Of a stretch of DNA of 64,000 nt, positions 56,692 through 64,000 are shown piece after piece. Location of the stretch: NCBI RefSeq assembly GCF_039634365.2, contig NZ_CP155079.2, positions 4,650,001 through 4,714,000 on the forward strand, in the 5' to 3' direction. The position numbers and the translations under genes were made by a program. The DNA comes from Mucilaginibacter sp. PAMB04168. GTDB taxonomy: Bacteria > Bacteroidota > Bacteroidia > Sphingobacteriales > Sphingobacteriaceae. The notes beneath the pieces are model-generated. The model was not told where the DNA came from. It worked only from the letters and a program-made list of their open reading frames with translations, and ran no database searches. Each line of letters begins with the position of its first letter. Position 1 is the first letter of the stretch.

Positions 56692-59226
56692 TTAACCTTG
56701 CTGTTCTGCTTCCGGTGTTTTGCTTTCACCACTGTTTTTAGCGGTTACTTTAATTTCGTTGGCTTCTTTGTCGAAGTCAACTTCCATTATATCACCTTCG
56801 GCCAGTTCACCTTTCAGAATTTCTTCTGCAATTGGGTCTTCGAGATATTTTTGAATAGCTCGTTTTAGCGGACGGGCACCAAAGTTTTCGTCGTAACCAC
56901 GCTCGGCTATTACTTCTTTAGCATTCTCAGTCAACTCAATTTTGTAGCCTAATCCGTTAATACGGCCAAACAATGCAGTTAACTCGATATCAATGATCTT
57001 GTAAATGTTTTCTTTGGTTAGAGAGTTAAACACAATTACATCATCAATACGATTCAGGAACTCAGGAGCGAAAGCACGTTTCAATGCGTTCTCAATCACA
57101 CCTCTTGAGTGAGCATCAGCCTGGTTCACTTTAGCCGCAGTGCTGAAACCAACACCTTGTCCAAAATCTTTTAACTGACGGGCACCTATGTTAGAGGTCA
57201 TAATGATGATGGTATTTCTAAAATCCACCTTACGGCCTAACGAATCAGTTAATTGACCTTCGTCCAATACCTGCAATAGGATGTTGAATACATCAGGGTG
57301 AGCTTTCTCAATCTCATCCAGCAACACTACTGCATATGGTTTACGACGTACTTTTTCAGTTAACTGTCCGCCTTCTTCGTAACCTACGTAGCCCGGAGGC
57401 GCACCCACTAAGCGTGACACGGCAAATTTTTCCATGTACTCGCTCATGTCAATCTGGATTAAAGCATCCTCTGTATCAAACATGAAGCGGGCAAGTTCTT
57501 TGGCTAACTCGGTTTTACCAACACCAGTTGGGCCTAAGAAGATAAATGAACCAATTGGTTTTTTAGGATCTTTCAGTCCGGCACGGGTACGTTGTATAGC
57601 CCGGGTCAGTTTTTTGATAGCATCATCCTGGCCAATAATTTTGCCCTGTATGCTGGTACCCATGTTCAACAGCTTTTGGCTGTCGGCCTGGCCTACCTTT
57701 TGTACTGGTATCCCTGTCATCATGGCAACCACTTCAGCCACGTTATCTTCGGTTACCGTATAACGCTTAGATTTGGTTTCGGCTTCCCAAGCAGATTTTG
57801 CTTGTTCTAGCTCTTCCAGTAAATGTTTCTCGGTATCGCGTAGTTTAGCTGCTTCTTCATACTTCTGGCTGCGTACTACGCGGTTCTTTTCAACCTTGAT
57901 TTGTTCGATCTTTTGTTCAATATCCAAAATGTTCTGTGGAACATGAATATTGGTTAAGTGAACACGTGAACCCGATTCATCTAAAGCATCAATTGCTTTG
58001 TCTGGCAAGAAGCGGTCGGTAATATACCTAGCCGTTAAGCTAACACAGGCATTAATTGCTTCAGGTGTATAAGTCACCCCGTGGTGCTCTTCATACTTAT
58101 CCTTAATGCGTGTTAAAATTTCAATGGTTTCATCAGGCGAAGCCGGCTCTACCATTACCTTTTGGAAACGACGGTCTAAAGCGCCATCTTTTTCAATGTA
58201 CTGACGGTATTCATCCAACGTTGTAGCGCCGATGCATTGGATCTCTCCGCGAGCCAAGGCCGGTTTAAACATGTTCGATGCATCCAAAGAACCTGATGCG
58301 CCACCAGCACCTACAATAGTATGGATCTCGTCAATGAAAAGGATAACATCCGGAGATTTTTCAAGCTCGTTCATTACCGCTTTCATACGCTCCTCAAACT
58401 GGCCGCGGTATTTAGTACCGGCAACCAATGAGGCCAGGTCTAAAGTAACCACCCGCTTGTTAAACAATACGCGTGATACTTTGCGTTGCACAATGCGCAA
58501 GGCCAAACCTTCGGCAATGGCCGATTTACCTACACCTGGTTCACCAATAAGGATTGGGTTGTTCTTTTTACGACGAGACAGGATTTGTGAAACCCGCTCA
58601 ATTTCTTTTTCACGGCCTACAATAGGGTCCAGTTTACCTTCTTCGGCAGCTTTGGTTAAATCGCGGCCAAAATTGTCTAAAACCGGAGTTTTAGATTTAA
58701 TATCTGATACCTTTTTAGGCTGGCTGAATGATTCTTCTTCTTTAAAATCATCATCGCCACCGGTTGATGAACCCGGCATTTCATCGGTTACATTCTTATG
58801 TGATTCTACTTCACCTTTAAAGATTTCGTAGTTCACGTTAAATTGCATAAGCAATTGTGAGGCAATGTTATCTTCATCGCGCAAAATAGACAATAGCAAG
58901 TGCTCAGTGCCTATAATATCGCTCTTAAATATTTTTGCTTCCAGATAAGTGATTTTTAACACTTTCTCTGCTTGTTTAGTTAAAGGAATGCTACCAATGT
59001 GAACATTGGTTCCGGTTGTACCCTTTACAGCATCTTCAACAGCGCGGCGAAGTTTGGCAGTATCCACATTTAAGCCTTTCAGCAATTTTATGGCTATTCC
59101 ATCACCGTCGCGAATAAGTCCGAGTAACAGATGTTCCGTTCCTATATAGTCATGCCCAAGGCGAAGTGCCTCTTCCCTGCTATAGGAAATCACATCTTTA
59201 ACACGTGGCGAAAATTTAGCTTCCAT
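56692..59226 (-). CDS. clpC: ATP-dependent Clp protease ATP-binding subunit ClpC
   Basis: 844 residues. Hsp100/Clp unfoldase feeding ClpP. Order: two Clp_N repeats (residues about 1-145), AAA-1 with GEPGVGKSAIAEGLA and DEIHTIVGAGG, a middle domain with a UVR motif (KYEEAAKLRDTEKHLLEELE), AAA-2 with GPTGVGKTELAKELA, and the C-terminal D2-small domain. The tail after EVDFDKEANEIKV is short and Gln/Glu-rich (TPEAEQQG). Single gene. The upstream 500 bp to ettA are AT-rich. Confidence 0.96.
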   Translation of the reverse strand: MEAKFSPRVKDVISYSREEALRLGHDYIGTEHLLLGLIRDGDGIAIKLLKGLNVDTAKLRRAVEDAVKGTTGTNVHIGSIPLTKQAEKVLKITYLEAKIFKSDIIGTEHLLLSILRDEDNIASQLLMQFNVNYEIFKGEVESHKNVTDEMPGSSTGGDDDFKEEESFSQPKKVSDIKSKTPVLDNFGRDLTKAAEEGKLDPIVGREKEIERVSQILSRRKKNNPILIGEPGVGKSAIAEGLALRIVQRKVSRVLFNKRVVTLDLASLVAGTKYRGQFEERMKAVMNELEKSPDVILFIDEIHTIVGAGGASGSLDASNMFKPALARGEIQCIGATTLDEYRQYIEKDGALDRRFQKVMVEPASPDETIEILTRIKDKYEEHHGVTYTPEAINACVSLTARYITDRFLPDKAIDALDESGSRVHLTNIHVPQNILDIEQKIEQIKVEKNRVVRSQKYEEAAKLRDTEKHLLEELEQAKSAWEAETKSKRYTVTEDNVAEVVAMMTGIPVQKVGQADSQKLLNMGTSIQGKIIGQDDAIKKLTRAIQRTRAGLKDPKKPIGSFIFLGPTGVGKTELAKELARFMFDTEDALIQIDMSEYMEKFAVSRLVGAPPGYVGYEEGGQLTEKVRRKPYAVVLLDEIEKAHPDVFNILLQVLDEGQLTDSLGRKVDFRNTIIIMTSNIGARQLKDFGQGVGFSTAAKVNQADAHSRGVIENALKRAFAPEFLNRIDDVIVFNSLTKENIYKIIDIELTALFGRINGLGYKIELTENAKEVIAERGYDENFGARPLKRAIQKYLEDPIAEEILKGELAEGDIMEVDFDKEANEIKVTAKNSGESKTPEAEQQG

Positions 59227-59753
59227 TTAGTACCTTTCTAAATTATTGAGTGAACATCCGAATGTATATCTTTTAGGGTACGCATGCGGAAGTAATATAA
59301 TGTTATCAACAATATTGCCAACATTACCAGTCGGCGCATTCAAATTGTTAAATAAATGTAATCTGTACCCGTTTAGTCAAACTATATATGCTAAATCCAA
59401 ATTTAACAGCTGTTATAACGTGTAATCTACTATAAATTACATTTGCAATGTAGTATTTGATTTAAATTAATTATTAAAGTTTAACAATTAATTTTTTCGG
59501 CCCGGGTAAACGTATCGGTAACATGCTATTTCGTCAGCAAGCACGACATTAAGACACAGAACACAACCATTTATTTCCATATGTACGGTGCTACTTTAAC
59601 TTAAGTTACATACATTTTTTAAACTGTAGGTGCATGTAATTTATGGCAGTGTGCCTGTAATTGTAAACAAGACGATTCAGAATTTTAAGCTACTGTCTCT
59701 TTTTGTAATCCCAGCATTTTGCATCATATTTGAATTCCAATTACAGAAATGAA
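59227..59753. other. AT-rich divergent intergenic region, no gene seen
   Basis: About 525 bp between clpC and ettA start codons. No protein-like frame. CATATTTG near 59726, about 22 nt before the ettA ATG, is one base from the -7 consensus and resembles the sequence before the phospho-sugar mutase gene. No clear clpC promoter was found. Confidence 0.4.
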
Positions 59754-61436
59754 ATGGCCGACGAAAAAATAATATTCTCAATGGCTGGTGTAAGCAAAAT
59801 TTACCCGCCACAAAAACAAGTACTTAAAAATATATACCTGTCCTTCTTTTACGGCGCTAAGATTGGCGTTATCGGTTTGAACGGTTCGGGAAAATCATCC
59901 CTGCTTAAAATTATTGCCGGTCTCGACAAATCTATTCAGGGGGAAGTAGTTTTCTCACCCGGATACTCGGTGGGTTACCTGGCTCAGGAACCGCAGTTAG
60001 ATCCTGAGAAAACCGTGCGCGAAGTTGTGGAGGAAGGTGTAGCCGAGATTACTTCCATCCTTAAGGAATACGAAGACATCAACGAGAAATTTGGCTTACC
60101 GGAATACTATGAAGATGCCGACGCCATGGATAAGCTGATGGCACGCCAAGGCGAACTGCAGGATAAAATTGATGCGGTGAACGCATGGGAGTTGGACACT
60201 AAGCTGGAACGTGCTATGGACGCTCTACGCTGCCCCGATCCTGAAACTAAGATTGGTGTATTATCGGGTGGTGAGCGCCGCCGGGTGGCTATGTGCCGCC
60301 TGCTGTTGCAGGAGCCGGATGTGCTTTTACTGGATGAGCCTACCAACCACCTGGATGCCGAGAGTATTGATTGGCTAGAGCAACACCTGAAACAATATAA
60401 AGGAACTGTTATAGCCGTAACGCACGACCGTTATTTCCTGGACAATGTTGCAGGATGGATTTTAGAACTGGATCGTGGCGAGGGCATCCCTTGGAAGGGT
60501 AACTACTCAAGCTGGTTAGATCAGAAAGCCAAGCGTTTGGCACAAGAGGAAAAAACTGAGAGCAAGCGCCAAAAAACGCTGGAGCGTGAGTTGGAATGGG
60601 TACGTATGGCACCCAAAGCCCGCCATGCCAAAGGTAAGGCCCGTATTGCCAATTATGAAAAACTGGCATCTGAGGAAACCAAGGAGCGCGAAGACAAACT
60701 AGAACTCTTTATTCCACCAGGCCCGCGGTTAGGCAATGTGGTAATTGAGGTAAATAACGTAACTAAAGCTTACGGCGACCGTGTACTGTTCGAAAACCTA
60801 AGCTTCTCGCTGCCACCGGCTGGCATTGTGGGTATTATTGGCCCTAACGGTGCCGGTAAAACTACGCTGTTTCGTTTAATAACCGGGCAGGAACAACCTG
60901 ATGCAGGCGATTTCCGCGTAGGCGAAACGGTTAAACTGGGTTACGTTGACCAGATGCATGATGACTTAAAAGCCGATAAATCGGTTTGGGAAAACATTAC
61001 CGATGGGCAGGAAACCATCCTGCTGGGTAATAAACCCATTAACTCCCGTGCTTATGTATCTAAGTTTAACTTTAATGGTGGCGACCAGCAGAAGAAGATC
61101 GAAGTGCTATCGGGCGGTGAGCGCAACCGGGTGCATTTGGCTATTACGCTGAAAAAAGGCTCAAACGTGCTATTGTTGGATGAGCCTACCAATGATATTG
61201 ACGTTAACACACTCCGCGCACTGGAAGAAGCACTGGATAACTTTGGCGGCTGCGCAGTAATCATCAGTCACGACCGTTGGTTTCTGGATCGCGTTTGTAC
61301 CCACATCCTGGCATTTGAAGGCGACTCGCAGGTATACTTCTTTGAAGGCAACTACAGTGAGTATGAAGAAAATCGCAAAAAGCGCCTGGGCGATGTAGCA
61401 CCAAAACGCATTAAGTATAAAAAACTGGTAGGATAA
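59754..61436 (+). CDS. ettA: energy-dependent translational throttle EttA (ABC-F)
   Basis: 560 residues from MADEKIIFSMAGVSKIYPP; eight upstream codons are polar and lack a start-like context. Two soluble ABC domains without membrane parts: Walker A GLNGSGKSSLLKI and GPNGAGKTTLFRL, signatures LSGGERRRVAMCRL and LSGGERNRVHLAI, and DEPTNHLDAESI / DEPTNDIDVNTL. The arm and linker (EWVRMAPKARHAKGKARI) identify EttA, which binds the ribosomal E site and gates the first translocation according to ATP/ADP. Confidence 0.95.
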   Translation: MADEKIIFSMAGVSKIYPPQKQVLKNIYLSFFYGAKIGVIGLNGSGKSSLLKIIAGLDKSIQGEVVFSPGYSVGYLAQEPQLDPEKTVREVVEEGVAEITSILKEYEDINEKFGLPEYYEDADAMDKLMARQGELQDKIDAVNAWELDTKLERAMDALRCPDPETKIGVLSGGERRRVAMCRLLLQEPDVLLLDEPTNHLDAESIDWLEQHLKQYKGTVIAVTHDRYFLDNVAGWILELDRGEGIPWKGNYSSWLDQKAKRLAQEEKTESKRQKTLERELEWVRMAPKARHAKGKARIANYEKLASEETKEREDKLELFIPPGPRLGNVVIEVNNVTKAYGDRVLFENLSFSLPPAGIVGIIGPNGAGKTTLFRLITGQEQPDAGDFRVGETVKLGYVDQMHDDLKADKSVWENITDGQETILLGNKPINSRAYVSKFNFNGGDQQKKIEVLSGGERNRVHLAITLKKGSNVLLLDEPTNDIDVNTLRALEEALDNFGGCAVIISHDRWFLDRVCTHILAFEGDSQVYFFEGNYSEYEENRKKRLGDVAPKRIKYKKLVG

Positions 61437-61459
61437 AATTAAAGACAAGAGCTAGACTG

Positions 61460-61508
61460 AAGAACAACGCCCCGGTACACAGAAGAGTGATCGGGGTTTT
61501 GTTCTTGA
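61460..61508 (+). terminator. ettA terminator
   Basis: AAGAACAA pairs with TTGTTCTT and CCCCG with CGGGG in one long stem with a T4 run inside the descending arm. A second small palindrome AAGCGCATTGCGCCTTTT is at about 61535-61555. Confidence 0.7.
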
Positions 61509-61562
61509 GATGGTAACATTAGTCTGGAGAGCGGTAAGCGCATTGCGCCTTTTAGCATGGAG

Positions 61563-61784
61563 CTAAAGCAGCGCGTTAATGTGCTGTATATTAATTGCAA
61601 ATCCGTAATACTTGGCATTCTGGAAAAAATAGCTATTGTTCGTAATCTTGCCTATCAGAGAGACCTTCTTAACCGGCTGGTTCACCCTGAAAGAATTTCC
61701 AGTATGCGTTTGAGATAAAAGGCTTGTTAAGACCGATATGCGCCTGGTGTTGGATAGAATGCGGTGCCTTCCACAACTAGCCAA
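61563..61784 (-). pseudogene. possible 3' remnant of a gene
   Basis: Minus-strand frame of 73 codons beginning right after the hydrolase stop at a TTG. The last 40 residues (NSFRVNQPVKKVSLIG, KITNNSYFFQNAKYYGFAIN) read like a genuine protein tail. The first part does not, and there is no promoter or signal. A plus-strand frame over 61558-61719 is also open. Family not recognised; probably a decayed gene end rather than a functional small protein. Confidence 0.3.
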
Positions 61785-62603
61785 TTACTTCTTTTCCGTA
61801 ATTTCCTTAGTTCTTCCCTGTATTAGTCTAACCAGCAATGGGAAAGCCGGTTCGGCCATGCCCACATGATCGAAACCCTGCAGTTCGAACAGATGGGTTT
61901 GCTTATGACCAACATATTTCATCATACGTGCCAAATAGGCATTTTCTTCGTAGCGGCCCAGTAGCTCCAATTCGCGATCCCCGGTAATGAGCAGCATGGG
62001 CGGGGCATCGAGGCGTACGTGGTAAAGCGGAGCATACTCATCAATAACGGGCTGGGTATCTTGTATGCCGCGCTCCTGCCTTATAGTAAAATGCGTAATG
62101 GCCTGTCCACTAAAGGGAATAAGCGCTGCAATGCGGTTGGCATCAATGTTATATTTTTGTAAGTATTTTTTATCTAACGTGACCATCATACCCAGGTAAC
62201 CACCCGCCGAATGGCCCGATACAAACATTAGCCGGTTACTGCCGCCATATTGTTCGATGTGCTGAAACGCCCAAGCTATAGCAGCAGCAGCATCTTCAAT
62301 ATAAGCAGGTGCTTTTACGTTGGGCGATAAGCGGTACCCCACTCCAATTACAGCAAAACCTTTTTCCGTCAGCGCCTTAGGTATCTCTTTACTGCCACCA
62401 GTAATACCGCCGCCATGAAACCATAGTACGGTAGCAAAATTTTTCACCCCTTTAGGGTAATATAAGTCCAACCGGCATTGTGAGGCCCGGTAGGCGTCAC
62501 CAGTGGTATCAGCATAGTAAGCTATATTCTTCTGCGTTATGTATACCGGTTCCGCCAGCGCCACTTTACTCACCAGCAACAGTAGAACGACTATCTCTTT
62601 CAT
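61785..62603 (-). CDS. secreted alpha/beta hydrolase
   Basis: 272 residues with signal peptide MKEIVVLLLLVSKVALA. LWFHGGGITGGSK is the oxyanion hole, SGHSAGGYLGMM the nucleophile elbow (Ser), the Asp is likely in LITGDRELELLG and the His in ELQGFDHVGMAEP. Member of the esterase/lipase HSL-like group (Abhydrolase_3). It shares architecture with the gene at 21849-22781 but the sequences are not close. Periplasmic; substrate unknown. Confidence 0.85.
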   Translation of the reverse strand: MKEIVVLLLLVSKVALAEPVYITQKNIAYYADTTGDAYRASQCRLDLYYPKGVKNFATVLWFHGGGITGGSKEIPKALTEKGFAVIGVGYRLSPNVKAPAYIEDAAAAIAWAFQHIEQYGGSNRLMFVSGHSAGGYLGMMVTLDKKYLQKYNIDANRIAALIPFSGQAITHFTIRQERGIQDTQPVIDEYAPLYHVRLDAPPMLLITGDRELELLGRYEENAYLARMMKYVGHKQTHLFELQGFDHVGMAEPAFPLLVRLIQGRTKEITEKK

Positions 62604-62840
62604 TTAGGCAATGTAAAAAATATTTCAATACAGGCAGGTTGCCGCTGCACATTATAACAACCGCCATATTCCTAAATTAAGGTCTTTATCATTAAACTTG
62701 CTGATTTTGAAAATGTATATCCAAGTACAACTTCATACCAAAGAATAGTATTTGTAACAGATACGCTATTTAATTAATAGGAAATTTGTTTTTTCAGAAA
62801 TAGATGTATCTTGGCTAGTAAATCACGCCTGCCATAACCT

Positions 62841-64000
62841 TTGAATACTCGCATTACTAATATCGAAGCTGATATCGAAACGTTAAGTCGTATATCGGCT
62901 GTGCCGTCTATTTTAGACGTAATCTGCCGTACCACGGGTATGGGCTTTGCCGCAGTGGCGCGCGTAACCGAAGATAGGTGGGTGGCTTGTGCCGTAAAAG
63001 ACAATATATCGTTTGGGCTGCAGCCTGGCGGAGAATTAAAAGTAGAAACTACTATTTGCCATGAGATAAGGCAGCACCAGCAACCTGTTATTATTGATCA
63101 TGTACTAACTGATACCCATTACGCCGACCACCATACGCCCGCCATGTATGGCTTTCAAAGCTACATTTCGGTACCTATTACGCTTAAAGACGGCAGCTTT
63201 TTTGGCACCCTGTGCGCTATTGACCCTAAGCCAGCCAAGTTGAACACGCCCGAAATGCGCAAGATGTTTGACCTTTTTGCCGAACTGATTGCCTTTCACT
63301 TGCAAAGTGTAGAGGAATTGGCAAGCGCCCAGGCTAACTTAGCCGAAGAGCGCGAAACAGCCGAGCTTCGGGATCAGTTTATTGCCATATTGGGTCATGA
63401 TTTACGCAATCCTATTGGCGCCATAAGCACTGTTGCACAAATGCTGCTACGTATGCCCCTGGAGGATCGGATAATGCGCCTGGCCAAAATTGTGCAAGAC
63501 TCCAGCTTCCGGATCAAAGTTTTAATTGATAATATTCTTGATTTTGCCCGTGGCAGGCTTGGCGAGGGTATCAGCTTAAATTTACTCGAGTACCAAAATT
63601 TTACAAGCCTGCTAAACCAGGTAATTACGGAGTTGCAATTGGTTTGGCCTGATCGTATTATTGAAACCGATTTTAAAATGACCGAACCGGTTACTTGTGA
63701 TGGCGGCCGCATAGCGCAGTTATTTTCGAATCTTTTGGCAAATGCACTTACCCATGGGCAACCCGATGCGCCGGTTAAGGTGCAAGCCATACAAAATGGT
63801 AAAGATGTCATACTATCGGTGCATAACCATGGCAAACCCATACCCGATGCTGCCATGAAAAGACTATTTCAGCCGTTTGAAAGGGGTGAAGTTAAACCCG
63901 GGCAACAAGGACTGGGGCTGGGTTTATACATAGCCTCCGAAATTGCCAAAGCACATAACGGCACTTTAACAGCCAAATCATCGCCGGATGAAACCTGCTT
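62841..64000 (+). CDS. GAF-domain sensor histidine kinase (cut by window end)
   Basis: At least 386 codons, open to the last base. The start is a TTG at 62841, since a stop precedes it and the next ATG is 35 codons inside the GAF domain. GAF domain at residues about 20-160 (TTGMGFAAVARVTEDRWVA, LKVETTICHEI, YISVPITLKDGSFFGTLC). A short coiled linker, HisKA with GHDLRNPIGAIST (phospho-acceptor His), HATPase N-box LFSNLLANALTHG, VHNHGKPIP, FQPFERG and GLGLGLYIASEIAKAHNG. The protein is soluble, with no membrane segment, and the partner regulator is not in view. Confidence 0.88.
   Translation, partial: MNTRITNIEADIETLSRISAVPSILDVICRTTGMGFAAVARVTEDRWVACAVKDNISFGLQPGGELKVETTICHEIRQHQQPVIIDHVLTDTHYADHHTPAMYGFQSYISVPITLKDGSFFGTLCAIDPKPAKLNTPEMRKMFDLFAELIAFHLQSVEELASAQANLAEERETAELRDQFIAILGHDLRNPIGAISTVAQMLLRMPLEDRIMRLAKIVQDSSFRIKVLIDNILDFARGRLGEGISLNLLEYQNFTSLLNQVITELQLVWPDRIIETDFKMTEPVTCDGGRIAQLFSNLLANALTHGQPDAPVKVQAIQNGKDVILSVHNHGKPIPDAAMKRLFQPFERGEVKPGQQGLGLGLYIASEIAKAHNGTLTAKSSPDETC

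Noticed and set aside
58232..58831. Plus-strand frame of 199 codons inside clpC
   Set aside because: Antisense shadow of a strongly conserved gene.

Overview
The window reads as a chromosomal core region of a Bacteroidota bacterium, most likely family Sphingobacteriaceae (Mucilaginibacter/Pedobacter-like; this placement is an inference). The grounds are the 16S rRNA sequence, promoters of the TTTG-N19-TAnnTTTG type instead of -35/-10 boxes, almost no Shine-Dalgarno sequences, and the Bacteroidota gene order bamD-rpoZ-coaBC-DUF4835(porD)-recN. I see no CRISPR array, insertion sequence, prophage or defence island.

Layout. 0-7 kb: small metabolic and membrane genes (NAD-binding protein, YfcC-type carrier, orphan peptide-binding lipoprotein, TMEM175-type channel, DUF5694-like protein, DinB, MtfA-like peptidase). 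7-24 kb: housekeeping and DNA repair (uvrA, an ECF sigma factor, nth, a phosphoglucomutase, OsmC, DUF418, recA, an aldo/keto reductase, tsaD), with an apparently frame-broken lipoprotein near 12.9 kb. 24-28.5 kb: one very long tamB. 28.5-41 kb: a contiguous minus-strand molybdenum block. Transcription runs from a three-subunit Mo/FeS/FAD oxidoreductase into moaC-mobA, a small secreted sulfite-oxidase-fold protein, modABC, and moaD-moaE-moaA-moeB-moeA. Molybdate import, cofactor synthesis and a cofactor-using enzyme therefore sit together. 41.4-47.3 kb: a complete rRNA operon on the minus strand (16S, tRNA-Ile, tRNA-Ala, 23S, 5S) with three tandem promoters. 47.4-48.9 kb: a decaying patch holding a twice-frameshifted secreted-protein gene, a 12-bp hairpin and a gene-tail remnant. 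49-56.6 kb: bamD, rpoZ, coaBC, porD, recN, a candidate structured RNA, fabI and a carboxypeptidase-regulatory-domain protein. 56.7-64 kb: clpC, ettA, an esterase-like hydrolase and the 5' part of a GAF histidine kinase cut by the window end.

No clear undescribed multi-gene system was found. The most unusual items are: in the molybdenum block, a sulfite-oxidase-fold protein without the ligand cysteine, a MobA carrying a degenerate MobB-like half, a MoeB that has lost its zinc cysteines, and overlapping hairpins before moaC; a hairpin that covers the start of the sigma-factor gene; several -7 boxes placed 3-7 nt before a start codon, which implies leaderless mRNAs; and a cluster of single-base frame breaks that are either pseudogenes or sequence errors.
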